From the NCBI GenBank assembly GCA_009792885.1, contig WMCF01000170.1:158076-222075 (forward strand): a DNA stretch of 64,000 bases. Direction: 5' to 3'. Both the position numbers and the translations under genes were made by a program. This stretch comes from Eremophila alpestris peregrina. Taxonomy: Eukaryota > Chordata > Aves > Passeriformes > Alaudidae. Each line of letters begins with the position of its first letter. Positions within the stretch are counted from its first letter, which is position 1. This document shows positions 26,601-41,600 of the stretch, one piece after another. Below the pieces are notes generated by a model. The model made no database searches, was not told the DNA's origin, and saw only the letters and a program-made list of their open reading frames with translations.

Positions 26601-29600
26601 TCAGAGTACAGGTAAGAGGCTGATGGAAATATGTGTTTCCTTGGTCTGTTGTCCTCAAGTCTTTCCATCTGGCATTGCCTAGTTTTAAATTAGTCCAGTC
26701 ATTTTAGGAGGTGACCCTTTTGTAAGACCAACAAGAATTACAGTCTTAGCAGTAGTGAAAAATCCCCTCTGAGCTGAAAGGTTTTTTACCAGGACACCAT
26801 TTTTTGCCTCCCTGATGAACACAGGAGAAGGTTCCTGTAACTCTTGGTGTCTCTGGAGAGAGGGGCACAAGGGTGAATGTGCTGGTTTCCACTTGTTTGG
26901 AAAGCCTGAGGTTGCAGACCAAGGAAATGAGTCACTGATGGGAGCCATCCAACCCCTTCCCAAGGAAGATTCCAGCATCTTTTAATGCTCTCCATAATCA
27001 GTGGAAACCATCAGGGACCCAGCTCTCTTTTTAGCTGCGGGCTTGTAAAATAACAGCTTTGTCAAGGGTTTGCTTGTCATGTCAGGAGAAAGGAGTAGAC
27101 CTGGCTTTGAGGAGAAGCAGAGACACCCATGGAGTGTGGTAACAGGGATAGAAGTGGAATGATTAGGGAATAAAATACGATTGATGAGGGAGGTGGCTTT
27201 GTCTTAGGTCCTTGTAGTTTCTGTTACTACTGCCTAATTCCACTTTCCAGGAAAGCATTTTACAAGTGAGTACAATGATCCTGGCTTATTAAATACAGAG
27301 TAGTATAAATGATCCGACTCATTTCTGGGCAGGTCTATAAAATAACATACTTATCTTACATATCAGTCTCAGTGCAACATAGTCCTGTACAGTGTTGCTG
27401 TAGCAGAGGAATTTTAATGTGTTTTTCTCATAGGACCTCTCTGAGACAGAGAAGATACCTGGTGAAAAATCAGTCTTCTATTTACTGATGAAAATGTTTG
27501 TTACAAGTACCCACTCTCATCTGAAAATTTCCACCAAAAAATTAATCATCAAGGTAAGCATTTGAATTGAAATATCAGGAGCTTCACTTTATCCCACTGG
27601 TCTGAAGTGTCAGGATTGTAAAATTTTTTCTTAAAGCAGATACTACATGATTGTGTGGTCAACAGAGTCTCCTTTCCTGTTTCCTGTGACTCTTGTTAGA
27701 ATTTGCTGTCAGATAACTGGCTATTAATGGAATATTTAATGGAAATAAATGCTGTGAACTGACTTTCCTGCAGCAGTTGATGAAAGAGTAAGGAAAATGT
27801 TTTTAATATTTGCCCACCTCCCTAGGCTGAATTAATTCTGACACTGTAATAAATGAATGTAGTTTGTGCCTGCAAAGGTCTTGACATTGATCAAGAAGAG
27901 ATTACTTCTGATTTTTATTTTTTTTATCATTGTTTATTTAATGTGTATTTCAGCACTCCAGCCTTGCTTAAGCTTTAGCTGGTTTGCTCTGGCCCTGCAG
28001 AATAGTCTTGTCTATTACTGTCTGATACAAGCTTTGATGCAAGGAGTACTTGTTGTCTTAAAAATGAATTAAAATCCCTTTCTGTACATTTAAATTAGTT
28101 ATTTGACTTTTTAGAAAAACTGGTCAACTGCAAGTCCACAAGACACCAGAGGCTGTTGTTTTTAGCACCTTATTGAAAGAGGATATCTTTTAGTTATCTA
28201 AGTAGGGGTAGAGGTTTACATGAGAAATAAACACAACCAAACTGGCCTGCCAAGAGAAAATCCAGGAAGCTGTCCTGGCCCTGAGCAGGGCTCCTCATGC
28301 AGGGTGCTGCAGTGTTCATGGCACACAAATCTGTACCCAGCTTTGTGCATTGAATCTTTGCACTTAGCTGCAGTCACAGAGTGCCATTGTAATACTCAGT
28401 CCACCAGACCAAAGTTACAGTGGTTGAATCAGGGTTTAGTTGTCCCTGATCCTTTGCAAGGGATTAAAGGCAGGCTCACTTGGTCTCCCAGTAATGAATG
28501 TCTCAACCAAAAGCTGTTCAAAATGGGCCATTTTTCTTGTGGGTTTGGGTTCTTATGCCAAGTGGGAACATGGACTGCCTGACTTGTTCTTGTGTTCACT
28601 TTCCACTTGAGTCCATTGCATTTTTTTCTGAAGGGAATGCAGGAACAGGGAATTTGGAGCAGTTAGGTCAGCAGAAAGGCTGCTAAGAATAGATGGTAAG
28701 GACTTATTTTTCTACACAGTGCCATTTAACTGAAGGCTTGTTTTTGGATTTCACATTCTGTTCCTGCCTGTTTTTGTGAAAGCTGCAAGCATGTTTCTAT
28801 TTCAATACTCTGCCAAAAATAGTCAATTATATTAAAATTAATCCTTTTTCCTCCATTTTTTCTTTACTTAAATGAATTTCCCTGTCAAATTCATGTAAGC
28901 AGCAGTTATTTTTAGAGTTGCTGGTGTTGTACCAGAGTAAATGTAGAACAAATGAGTTGTGATAGCTTCCCTTTTTTTGTGTGTGTGGAGAGGAGCAAAA
29001 GCACAGATTCATTCTGTGTAATTGCAGTTGTTTAATGCAGGTGCCACAGTCAGGAAGCTGGGCAAGGTTTCCTCTCCTGTTGGGAATTAGGGGCAGGGAG
29101 TTTAACCATGATGTCATTCCAGGTCCTTCCTCTCTTCTTCTCCCTCCTCCTTTCTTGGTTGTAGAGCTGGAGCACAAGGTCACCAAGTTCCTAGTTTGGG
29201 TGCCTGAGGTCAGGGCCTGAATTTAGAGAGCAGGAAAGTGGGGGAAAGTTTCCTGATATGTCAAAGCCTTTCTCTTGGCTGTGGTATATCTGGGTCCACG
29301 TCACATCCCCAGCAACTTTAGCTTCTCTCTGGACCTTGCTGTGGTCACAACCCACTGCTCTTTTATGTCACTGTTTATCCATCTGCCTAATTGTTTTAAG
29401 TACAAGTAGCCTGAATCAGGTTTAATTTAGCAATTATTTTTTTATGTTAGATCAGTAGTTTTCTAAAACTCTCCTACAGGCTATTTTTAAGGCACACTTT
29501 TTTTTTTCTGCCTGTGATGCTATAAAGATGTACAACCCTCTGAAAGCAGTGTAACCTGCTTTCCAAAAATTATAGAAGTAAGATTTTTATTGTCCACTAT

Positions 29601-32600
29601 GCAGTTGAAGTCCCCCTAAGGATGAGAATAAGGCCTCTTGAACTGAGGGGGTGAGGAGAGTGACAGATACTTCTTTTCATCCATCTGCTCTTCTTCTTTT
29701 CTTTCCCAAAGAAGGAATGCTGAAGTTACTATACAAAATCATCTGTATCTCTTGGAGTTTTGTATTTTAGGTGTTTTTAGGTTTATTTACATGCCTCCCC
29801 CTTTGTTTCCTGGATAGGTTTTACGTGACAGTGGAGTGTTTGAGTACACATGGAAGGAACTTTCAATATGGCTGGAACACTTGGATAATACAAAAGAAGA
29901 CCAGAAGGAAGCAGTGATTCAGTTTTTGGAAACGGTAACAATGTTCAAATTAGCTGGATAAACAGTGCAAAGAAGTATTAGTGGAAACTAGAGATTTTGT
30001 TGCTATTGTTAAGAAACCTGTCAAAGACCAGTGGATGAATTCTGAGACAAGCAATCTTTATACAGAGGTGGCATCCTTCTTGTCTCGAATGGGAGGACAG
30101 CAAAATTATTTGTGGGAAAATGAAATCAAAAAAAGATCAGTTATTATTACAGCATTGTTGGTGTAGGGGTAGAGTGTTGTATGTGTGGGTAGTTTTTATC
30201 CCCTCTTTAGGTGCCAAAATTTTCAGACCTCAGTGAATTGATCTTTTACAAGGAAAACTGACACTTCCTGTTTACTCTTCAGGATGTTAAATGCCCAGTG
30301 CTTCATTTCCAGTGCAGTCTCCCCAGGGACTCAGTCTGTGGTAGCAATTTAGATGCCAAATTGCAGTGGACTTTTTTTTTCCATCAGTGTTCCCTGCAGA
30401 GCAGGAGCCCTAGACCAAATCCTGCAGAAGTGATGTGGAAGTTGTCCTCCTAAAACCTGCCCAGCTTCCAACCACTTCTAGTACATGATCTTTCTTAGCA
30501 ACATTTGCTTCCCCTACACCTGACAGCCAGTGCACTTACCTTTCTCTCCACCTTTGCTGACAGATCCTGCTGAAGCTGATGACAAACCCCTATCCCTACA
30601 CAGACAAGGCAGCAGACCTGGTTCAGGAAGCCAGCATGCTCCAGGTGGCTATGTTTAAACAGGACTCTGATAACATCAGCATCCCTGTCTCTCACATTGA
30701 TGGTATGTGATAACCCTCAACATCAGAATTCCTCCACTTGGGGCTACGTTTTCTAGCCCTAAGCAGCAAACTGGGGATGGATAACTATAGAAATCCTGTT
30801 AAGTAAGGACCTCCAGGATTCAGCCCTCCATGTGTACCTGGTATCAGAAGTAGAGTTGGAATTGCAGTTACTACTTTATCCCCAAAATTAATTTCTTATG
30901 TGGTTGTGCCACTTTAACAGTATTTGAAATCTCCCTTCATGCTCTTGCAGCAGCATTTCCGAACTAAAATGGAAATTTGGTCCTTCTGCCTGGGGCTGTT
31001 CATAGAATTATGGAATCCCTGAATGGTTTGGATGGGAAGGCACCTTAAAGCTCATCCAGTCCCAGCCCCCTGCCATGGGACAGCTTTCAGTACCCCAGGG
31101 TGCTCCCAGGCCCTGTCCATCCTGGATTTGGACACTTCCAGGGGTCCAGGGGCAGCCATAGCTTTTCTGGGCACCCTGTGCTGGACAGCAGCATTGAAGG
31201 CAGAGTGAAGTTCAGCTGTGATTTTTGTGTTGCACTTCACATTGTATTGCATGACAAATATGGCTTTCATCCTTTTTTGGATTTTTTTTTTTGGAGGAAT
31301 TAAAAGGATGCCTTGTATTCCTGGAGTGTTGCATTCTACCTCTGTTGTTTTTCCAGTTAGTCTGGATCCTCTGCTTAGATGGGGTTTTTTTCACTTTTTA
31401 GATGTCCTGGATATGGTGGATGTCCTGATCGAGGGCAGTGATGGCTTAGATGAAGAAATTGGGTTCTCCTTAAATGAAGACACGATTATCCAAACATTTC
31501 CCTTCAGTGCTGTTGTCCCTGCTGCATTAGAAGCCAGGAATGTACTGTTGCTTCAGTCTGAAAGTGGAACAGGTACAGATTTTTTGGTTTTATGTGTCAT
31601 TTCTACCAGTGGAGTGAAAGTGGCATCATTTTTACCCATTTTTAATCATTTTTTACCTTGAGACATTTTATTACCTTCCCTGCAAGCAGGTGTTTTCTGC
31701 TCAAGAGAGGCATTAAAGCTCAGTAGGTGCTTCTGCCCTTCTTCCCTGACCCTGAAGAGAAGAGACACTGTCCCTGCATGCACAGTCTTGGTCTGGAGGT
31801 GGTTGGCTTCAGTAACACAGTGTTTTAAGGACAGAGTGTGGAGCCCAGGAGAGGAAGGTGGTTTCCATGGCTGTAGGCAACTCTTCCCGAGATCAGGGAG
31901 AGAGGAATGTGCTGTTAAGTAGGAAGTGGATGCATTTTCCAGAGTAAACTTCAGAAAAGAAGCTCTGGTTGCCAAGTTCTGCCACCTCCTTGAGGAGAGT
32001 GCTGGAGTCACAGGGGCATCAGGTGGCCTTGGAGCAGGATTTGCCAACCCCACGGCACCTCACTAAGTCCTCTGTATGTGTTTGGGGGTTGAGTAGCACA
32101 TGGGGTGGACTGAAAGTCCCAGTTCTGAAAGAAAATTCTATTTAAATTGCACACTTTAACTGGGGTGTGTGCCCCCCAGAACATATCAGTTCTTCTCTGA
32201 GGTGGTGCTTGGCAGGGCTGTTTTCCTGTTAAAATACAGGCATGTTTAGCACAGCACAGTGAAGGTGGATTATTTACTTCAGCAAGAACTAATGTGTGGA
32301 GGATTTTTCAGGTATCTCAGTGGTCAGGAACATTTGTCTAGGTCACTTCAAACACTTTTTGATCTTACTCACCACTTTCTGAGTGATGCTTTGTGGGCTG
32401 CTGCCAAGGCCCAAAGGAAGGAGGGTTGCCCCAGTGTCTGTCCTCATGTCAGTATTTTTGCTTTTCTAGGAGCAGACATCGTGGAGTACCTTGTTGCTGT
32501 TTTCACTGACCTCCTGCACTCTCAAAGAGAACCCCTTGCTCTCTGCTTGATGTTCCAGCTCTATGATAAAGATCTCAAGTCCCTGGAAGTTGCTAAGTAT

Positions 32601-35600
32601 CCTCAGGTTTACCAGTTTCACCAATACTATAAACTCTGGATACCCAAGCAATCTCAGGAACATGTGGTATGGAATATCTGAAGTCACTGAATTCTTGAGC
32701 CAGTATTCCTATAACAACTTCGCAGTTTATAGAGGTTACATTTCCATCAGAAAGAGGATTTTTATTGAGCTAATTCTGTGTTACTTGTTGGTCATGTTGG
32801 GACACAAATTTGCTCCAGGGTTTTTCCCTGATGCCACAAAAGGTGTTTGTAGTGTTCGGGAGGTGGTACCAGGGCTCAGGGGTTGTACATAGACTCCTCA
32901 CCAGGCACAGCAGAGCCTGGTGCATGCTGTGGCCTCAGTCCACAGTGCCTGGAGTTCCCCTTGGGTGGGTTGGGGCAAGCCCCCCGGGTTGGGTCTGGTG
33001 AGTTTTTCTGTAAGGCCAGCAGTGAACACTGCAGATTGCCCTGGGGACACTGCTGGACAGCTCTGTTCTAGCAGGAGTGCACACTTGTGCTCCAGGAGCT
33101 TCTGCCCAGGTGCAGCTCAGAGCTCACCTCAAAACAAAGGTGGCTGAGGCGAGTTTTGTTCCATACTCATCATTTTTTTTCTCTTACGCTTTTTTTTTTA
33201 TTTAAACAGTTTAAAATCCCCAAGGAAGTAAATAAAGAACCTACTGTGGCACTGGATTCTGTATTTACCACTTTGCTAAAGAGAGTCTATGAGAGAGGAA
33301 GCAATACCTTATTGGAAGATGATGTGCAGACAAAATTGAGAGACTTGGCTTCCTCGGCCCCACCTGACCAGCTTCTGCTGGGAGTGAAGCAGGTGCTGCT
33401 ATACCTGAAATCCACAGTGGAGAACTTCAGCAGTGTAAGAGCAATATTGTAATCATATTTTGTTGTGTTTGGATTATTTTAATGTAGAAGGTACAAATGA
33501 CTTGGTTGATAAAACTTAGGTTCCAGTTCTGTAGCTCTATTTCTGTACTTGGGTCTGAGGCTACAGAACACCATACAAAACTGCACCTGATTTGTAAACC
33601 AATGTCAGTTCCTCTGACTATTGAGGAGTCTTGGACTTTCTTTGTGTGGGTTACCTGATCAGTGTGAGTGTAAATAAACCTGAGATTTTAATCCAGCTCC
33701 TGGGTGTCCCTAAGAAGCCTTTCCAGAGAGTAAAATTCACTGGCCTGTGTAACTCCAAAAGTCACAGTATAAATGAGAATCTATCAATATTTATTTGGCA
33801 ACCTGAGACTTCTCTTAGAATCAGGTTTCTACAAAGGGAAGTGGTTCCATCCCATAGAAAAGGTTGTAATCTAAGTAGTTCTTAGTTAACTCCTATTCCA
33901 GTTGGATAATTAGCCTTCTGCTCCTGTCCTCCTCTTTTCAAGATGTCTTTATTTTCACAGCTTGGTAGAACTTTGGGTCCTCAACTCGTTGACCTCTATG
34001 TGGACTTTCTGAGCATCTTCTTGTGCCGGGGCAATCAGCTAAAGCTGGAACATCAGCAGAAACGGGAAGAGCATCGGGCTGAGTCGGATCTCTCCATGGA
34101 TGAGGAGTCTCTGATGACAGAAGTGTCTTCAAATGACAAGGTACCAAACCCCTTGATACAGAGGCAGCTGTTAGTAAACTTTGATTTGATTGATTCTCTA
34201 GGGAATACTTCTGCTGAACAGAGAGGTGCTGTTAAGGTCTCTGAGGAGAACTTAGGAACATAGAGCATGTGGTCTAGCAGTTGCAGAACTACTGAGATGT
34301 GACCTAGCTACAATCACACACAGTCTCACCCCTGAGCTGGAACACTGTCAGGACAGGTCCTGAAAGAGATCACCTTTGCAGAATAAAATGTATTCCCTCA
34401 GCCCTGTGTGAAACCTTGTGAAAATTATGTGCTTGAGGAATGAATTTTCCCCCTCTTTCATCTGTTCTGTGAATTTGGGGAGACTAGAATGTGCTGATGA
34501 ACCCCAGAAAATTCAGTTTTCCTCTGGAGATGATCTTAGACATGTCTAGAATGTTCAGTATAACAGCATAAATCCCACAGCATAAATGTTGGGAGAATTA
34601 TATTTGTGTGCTTGTAATTCATTAATTTTTTTTATCCTCTGGCCAGCTAGCAGACAATTTCATGTTCAATAACTGTAGTTGGCAAGCAGTGGAAAATAGG
34701 CAGATGAACAAGTTTCTTTTGTACCCTGCACTGTGATGATCCATTCAGAGAGACTGTTGCCTCTGTTTCTTAACAGACACTGGAGGATACACTCACCTTG
34801 ATTTTCAGACATCCTACACTGGAGAGCTGGTTCCTGGCCTTGGAGCTGCACTCTATTCCTCAGCCTGGTTTGAACCCTGTCACTGTGAAGCTCCTGTCAG
34901 CTCACCTCAATTACGGGGTGCTGCAGCTGCTGAAAGTGGGTGCCCCCCTCCTGCAGAGCATCACCACAGATCACAGACATGTGTTGTCCAAGTATTTTGA
35001 AGCTATCACAAAAAGTGTCCTGGAAGAGCTGCAGACTGTGGGCAAGGACAGAAGCCAGGTCTGTCCCAGGAAGTCTCATCAGCTGCAGGCTCTGGAGGAG
35101 CTGCGCATGTACATGACTGCAGCTCAGCTGAAGGAGATCACTTTAACCATGCTGCACCTTCCTGAGATGAGCTTGACTGCTCAGAAATCTGAGAAATCCC
35201 CTAAAAAAGGGAAACAGTTAAGCTTCTATGGACAAATTTTGGTGCAGCTCCTTACAGGCAGCTTCCAAAGGCATCCTCAGCAAGGAGAACTACTTCTCTC
35301 CAGACAGCACGTGAAAGCTTTGGGGATGTTGATGTCAGCATCAGCCAGCAAAGATCTGGAGGAGGTTTTCCTTCAGGCTCTGCAAAGTGAGCCAGTCCTT
35401 GCTCTCGCAGTTGGTGTCGAGGTGCAGGCTCACTGCCTTGCCCAGTGCTCACACACCTCCCTGGCTATTGTGGCCATGCTGATCCAGCACTCCAGGACTC
35501 ACCTGCTACAGTTTGAACTCTGGTGTCTGGGCAGTGCCACTGGGAAGTACCTCAGGAAACACATGGAGAGCTTCCTTCCACTGATTAATGTGTATCTGCA

Positions 35601-38600
35601 GTGCAGGGACCTGTATGGCTTCAGCCGACCTTCCACAGGTAAAGGCACCACTGAGCCCTGCTTGTGATTCAGGAGGCCACGTTCCCTGTTTAAGTTCTGC
35701 TGGCCTTAAGGTCTTGGAATCCTCACACAATAGATAAAGGTGATAAAACTTAGATGTCTGACCTCTAATGACTGTCTTGCAAGTACCTCTGCAGCACTAA
35801 AGGTGAAGGGCTGTTCTGAGAGTTGGCTGTTAAACTGAAGCCAAATGCTCTTACAGTTACTGCTGCCCAGATTTCTCTTTTGAAGCCCTTTCTTAATGCT
35901 TAGTGCATGTGAAAATCTGTCAGTGTGCTTCGCTTGGTTTAGTACAGGAGGTAAAACCTTTTGCTCAAGCAGGGACAGAAGAGTGTTTGGAGTGTGCCAT
36001 GCCACAGCCAGAGGTTTTTTGCAGAACCTGAGCTTTCACTTCTGCAGAGTCCAAAGATATCTTCTAAAACAAATCTACAGCTGTGGGCTGGCTACAGTAA
36101 TGCCTTCCTAAGCTGGCAGTCCAGAACTTTCCAAACCCACAGCAACATTCCATCTATGGACAAGTGTGTTAAATTGTCTACCAGCAAAACAGTGAGTTAG
36201 GATTCAGAACAGAATCACTTTAATTTCATTCCTCTTACTGCCCAGAAATGTAAATAGTAAAGGATACAGGCTGACTGGGACTGTGGCTCTACCTACAAGG
36301 TCAAGCAATGATAAGACCTTGTCAGCACCCTGGGAAGTAGATTATGGATAAAGAAGAGAGCCTCTCCGTTGCACTCCTCTGTAACAGATTAGCAGCTGCT
36401 GTAGCACCATTTCCTAGAATTTGAGTAATCTGGGCCTTGATTAGAAAGCAATTTGGGATTAGTGTGGTGTTGTTTAACAGCTATAGGTGGTGGGACCTGT
36501 GCCCTCTGCTCTCCCAACAGTTGTCTCAGCTGTCACACCTGTCCTGAGGAAAGCCCTGTGGAAGGAGCTCTGCACTGCGGTTCAGGACCCCGGAGCCTCG
36601 CGTGAGGCCACCGTGAAACTGCAAATTCTTTCCAAGTTGGTGCCACCTCCAGAAAGCAAAGGGCTGCACAGCCTAATGGAGCAGCTTCCTGCTGCCCTGG
36701 AGAGAGCAGGGAATGAAGAGAGGTGGGCAGTTTGTGTGTGCCTCCCTCAGGGCTCGGTTTGTCCTGGGAAGCGCTGTGAGAGGAATGAGAGCAGTAAGAG
36801 CATCCTCTCCTCAGAGAATCCCTTGCTTTGCACTTGAATCAATACCTGTCTCTCTGCAGTTGGGCTGTGGCAGATGCCGTATCCAGAGTGCTTAAAAACT
36901 CAGAGGAGCTGCATTCCTGGAGGAGACAGCTCTTGTCAGCCTGCATGAAGGGGTTAGTTGCCATGTACAGTAGCAGTAAAGATGAAAGCAAGCAAGAAGT
37001 GGAGAGGTCCATGCTGCTGAGGCTAGAGGAATTACTGGTGAGACTTATTCTCTGCTTTGCCACAGTGGGACTGTATGGACTGTGTGAATATGTGTGATTG
37101 GGCAGTTGGAGATTTTGTAAGTATAGATTGGGCTTGATTTCCTGTTTTATGGAATCTGGTTTCCATGGGCTTTGAATAGCTTTTGCAGAGTTAACTTAGT
37201 CCTGATAATCCTTTATATGAAGCGGTTTTATGTTCTTGATGATGGCTTTCTGGTAAGAATCCCCTTTCACAATTGGAGTTTGAAGTATTGAGGAGTAAGA
37301 AATCAAAGGTGGATTTTTTTTTTTAATTAAAAAGGGTGATAGACATACTTCTGCAAGACCCACCTGCCCTGCCATCTGAAGTCTGGGGCAAAAATCTGGT
37401 TGATCATAAATAGAAGTGTCCAGACTTCGATCTTGAAGAACACTACTTGATCACTCCCTCAGTACTGTTCCCTTGGTTTGAGTTCAGTAAACGCAGATCT
37501 CTGTGATGCATAACACTGAAGGTCTCTCAGCAGTGAATGCCTCTGCCCTCTCACTGCCTTTTGCTGAGACTCCCTTGTAGGACCTGGCTGACTCTGCCGG
37601 CTCTGGGGCCACCTCAGTGTCCATCCCATCCCAAGGGTGTTTCCAGCCTGGTGAGGTTGGCACCTGCATTCCCAGGACTGTTGGTATGTGCAGCTGTCAG
37701 TCTTCTCCAGACTGATGGGTTTGTTGTGGTTCCCAGCTCAGGGTACATCAGTTCTAAGGAACACCCACCCCCAGCCACCCCATGTGCCAGTGCAAAGCTT
37801 GGTTAGCTAAGCCACACAAAAACCTGGTACCCAGTCTCTTGCTTTCACATGTCAGGTTGTGATTCCTTTCGCACAGGAGTTTGAAGAGTTTTGAGCCACT
37901 GGGTTTTTGGAAAGTACAGCCCAGCTTGCTTTTTAATTCCATACAGCCCACATGTTTCCCTGTTCCCAGACCAACAAACCACTTGCAGTTTCCTTTGAAC
38001 CAGGAGTTAGGATTGTTGTATCCAAGATCTTTTTTCCCTGTTATCCTCTGATCCTCCCATGTGAGTCTTTAGCTTGCATGTTCTTAGTGTATCCCTTGAA
38101 CAAAAAGCTCCCTGTGCCAAATGTCAACTAGCCCCTGTTTTTACTTGCTGCACACAGCGTGTGATTGAAGAAATGGACCCAGATGACTGGTGCAGCCTTG
38201 TGAAGACAGGTCTCAAGTAAGTGTTTTCATTTTGATTTGGTTTGGTTTCACTAAGTTCATTTTCTTTGCCAAGTTCTCATTTCTTAAACAGCTTTTAATT
38301 TCAAGCAGGTTTCCTTGGGTTTGGTTGGGATCTGACTTCTCTGTGATCCTTCTCCCAAAGGTACCGCTACAGAGATGCAACATTCCTCAAAGTCCTGAAT
38401 GTTGCCATCCAGTTGCTATACAAGAAAGAATCCTCACTTAGTCAGAGGTTAATCAAGCTCTCCAAACTTCACATGATGGTCACACAGCACTCTCTATTTT
38501 TGTCAGCCATCCTGAGGTCAAGAGAAGAAGATGGCATGAATATCCAGACAAGAGGTATTTTTTAATCATCTTCTTCCCCTACTAAACACAGTTAATTTTG

Positions 38601-41600
38601 TCTTTCTTGCATTATATTCTCTCCATCCAATAACACACCCACCCATGTAAATACTTGAAGAGTTATTAACCTTTCCAGAATATTGGCATTTAAGTTGTAT
38701 CTCTGCTTGGATCCAAATGTTGCATTCATCTTATGCTGGTTTTAAACACTTTTGTTTTTAAAACTGCTGGAAAGGTGGGGTTAGGTTTTTATTTTGGTTT
38801 GGGTTTTTGTTTGTTTTTCTGATATTTTTTACCCAGTTAAGTCTTGGATTGATTCTTTTGGTTTCTGTGAGGCAGTTAGTGTAAGGTCACTGAAGTGCAC
38901 ATAGGTCCTGTGATGTTTAAAACTGTTTTAAAATAGGTTGATACAGGAGATTTAAAGTTAATCTTGCAAGTTTTATCAAAAATGGCAATTTAATTATGTG
39001 TATTTCATATCACAACCTTTCATGAGGAATATCCTTCCAGAGGAATATAAATTGGATGCTAGTTCATGTGTAGGATTGGCTTTGTTTCTTCTTCACTGGC
39101 AGCTGAAATCCTGCCTGACCTTGAACCACATTTCATCTACATAGACCTCAGTTTTTCTCCACTGTACAGGAGTTTGAGATTCAGTGATTAAAGGAGCTGT
39201 GTAAGAAAAGGTGGGGAATTCTCAGGGCAGCATGTTGATAATAAATTTTGTGTTTATTGATGAGCAACATGTAAAAAAGCTTTCAAGTTTTAAAATACCT
39301 AGAAAGAGAAAAAAGCTCCTGTGAAGTCACCAGTTTAGTGAAATTAAAAATAAGGAATAGATTTTACTGCTTACTGTATGTATGTGTCTTACCTTGAGAG
39401 TCCATTTCTGTGGATCAGCAGGATGGATTCTTTGAGGCCAGCTGCAGTATTCCAGGAGCTTGGTGTCTTGAGTGCATTCACTCAGGCTGGTACTTGAGGA
39501 GCTCTTCAATTTTGACATGTGTTTTATATTCCTGCACATAACTAGGGTCAAAGCCCAGTCCTTTTCAGATACTGGGAGGAGAGAAATGTGGAGTTGAGTC
39601 TGGAGTGTGCTGCAGACAGCCTGTTGGCTTTTGAGGAACCAAATCACTTATATTTTCTGCTTCTCATTTACAGAGCAAAGGTGGATAATTTTACCCCCCA
39701 CAGGACAGAGGTCCTGTGGCTCACAAACCACCTGCAGTGCTGAGCCCTGCTGGAATATTGCAGAAGCAGTTTGATATTTACTGCTGTTGGGCTGCTGACT
39801 TAAAAGTCTTTCTGTGAATTCTTGAGTCCTTGGGGAGGTTGCTTAGATGTCTGCCTTTCACATTCTAGATGCCCTCCTAGGGGAGGAAGGAGTGGAGCTA
39901 TGGCAGGATAGGGTACATGCCTCTAAACCAGAGAGTGAGTGTGTAGGCATGGGAAGCTTCTGCAGAGCAGTGTGTTCCACATGGAGACCTCACCTGGCCA
40001 AGGGACTTGTGTGCTTAGCTTGGGAATACTGCTTTAGGATGTTCCCTTGAATTAAATGCATCCTCACCACCCTTTAGTGTGCTGGGGAAATGGGCTGTGC
40101 TATCTCCAGAGACAGATGCTGATGGAAGATGTCCAGTGCTGTGTGTGCATCCCTTTGGAGTGTGTGTTGGGATGTAACTGGAGCTCTGTGTGACCGAGAG
40201 CTGCAGGGCTCCAGCTGTGCTTGTTGCAGAGGCGCTGGTGGACGTTCTGCTGACAGCTGTGCAGCTCAGCCCCTCTCTGTGTGTGAGCAGTCACCTCCCT
40301 GTGCTGCTGGGAGCCTACGGGGCCACGCTAAGCACCACGGGTGAGTGCTGGCCTGCCAAGGGTCCTTCCTTCTGCTTCTGGGTCTCATCTCCACAGCTCT
40401 CTAACTTGCACTTCAATCTTGGCTTCTAGATCAGAAGATACTGCTGTTGCTTCAGTTGTATGAGAAGAATAATCAAAGTCTTCTAAACTCCAGGTAAGCT
40501 GAACACCTTACTTTGTTGGGCAGACTACACACAGATAGTCTCACAACTGGAATCTTTCCAGGTTCTCATTTTTAAACGAAGGGGGCAGTGAACAACCTAA
40601 ACCTAACAGACAAACAAACCTAAAGGTGAAGGTTGCTATTGGAAACACTTACTACGTATTTCCTATTCTTAATGTAATTCTCTTATGTTGCCCAGACTTC
40701 TTTGTGTCTGTCGGTGAGGTGAGGTAATGTCTCATTTCGGGAGTCACTCTCCATAGCTGGGACTCACTGTAGGGGTCTCCTCACATATGGGAGGCTGAAA
40801 CACAAGTCAGTAGTTGACTTTTCCCTTTCCTGTGCCCAAGCAGTCCATAGGAAAGTCTTTTGCCAACAGCTGTGGTTAGGTCTGCCTTCCTCACATGCAC
40901 TTTTCTATCCTGGAGGTAGGAGCAGGAATTACACCAGCAGTGCAAGAGCTCAGGCAGCTGAGGCAGGTCTGGATCCCTGTCCCTTCATGCAGCTGCTGCC
41001 ATTTTGAGCTGCACTTACAGCCTCTGAACGGGTATGTTCTGACTTGGATGGACAGGGGAGGGCAGAGTGAATGAGACACCCTCAGACTAAATTTGAAAAG
41101 CTTTGGGATGGATGGAAAAGGTGTTGCCAGGAAAACAAGTTCTGGTTCCAAGTCCCACAGGGTAATAACTGCAAAGGAAGACAAAATTTCAGTACTAATT
41201 GATCTCCGCTGTAATTGCTTTTGGCTCTGTTGCCTAATGTGTTTACCTTTAATAATGTTCAAGGATCCTGCTGTGGGGTCCAGCTGCTGTGGAGCATCAC
41301 AAGACTTGCAAGAGTCTGGGGAAGTCCCTGTGGCAGCAGCCAAGCATGGAGGAGATCCTGTGCCTGCTGGATGGAGACAAGATGATGACGACAATTCTGT
41401 CGTTCCCTCAGCATCGCCGGCTGCTGCCATCACAGGTGTTTTTGGCTCAGCCTAGCCATGTTACCCTGCTTTGGAGATGCAGAAAGAGCCTTGGGCCATT
41501 CATTTCTTGTATCCATGTAATACACTGCAGTTTGCTTCCATCAGGAGAGTCATTTCAATTCATAGGAGGACTGGAATTAGTTATTTAGGAGCACTTCTCA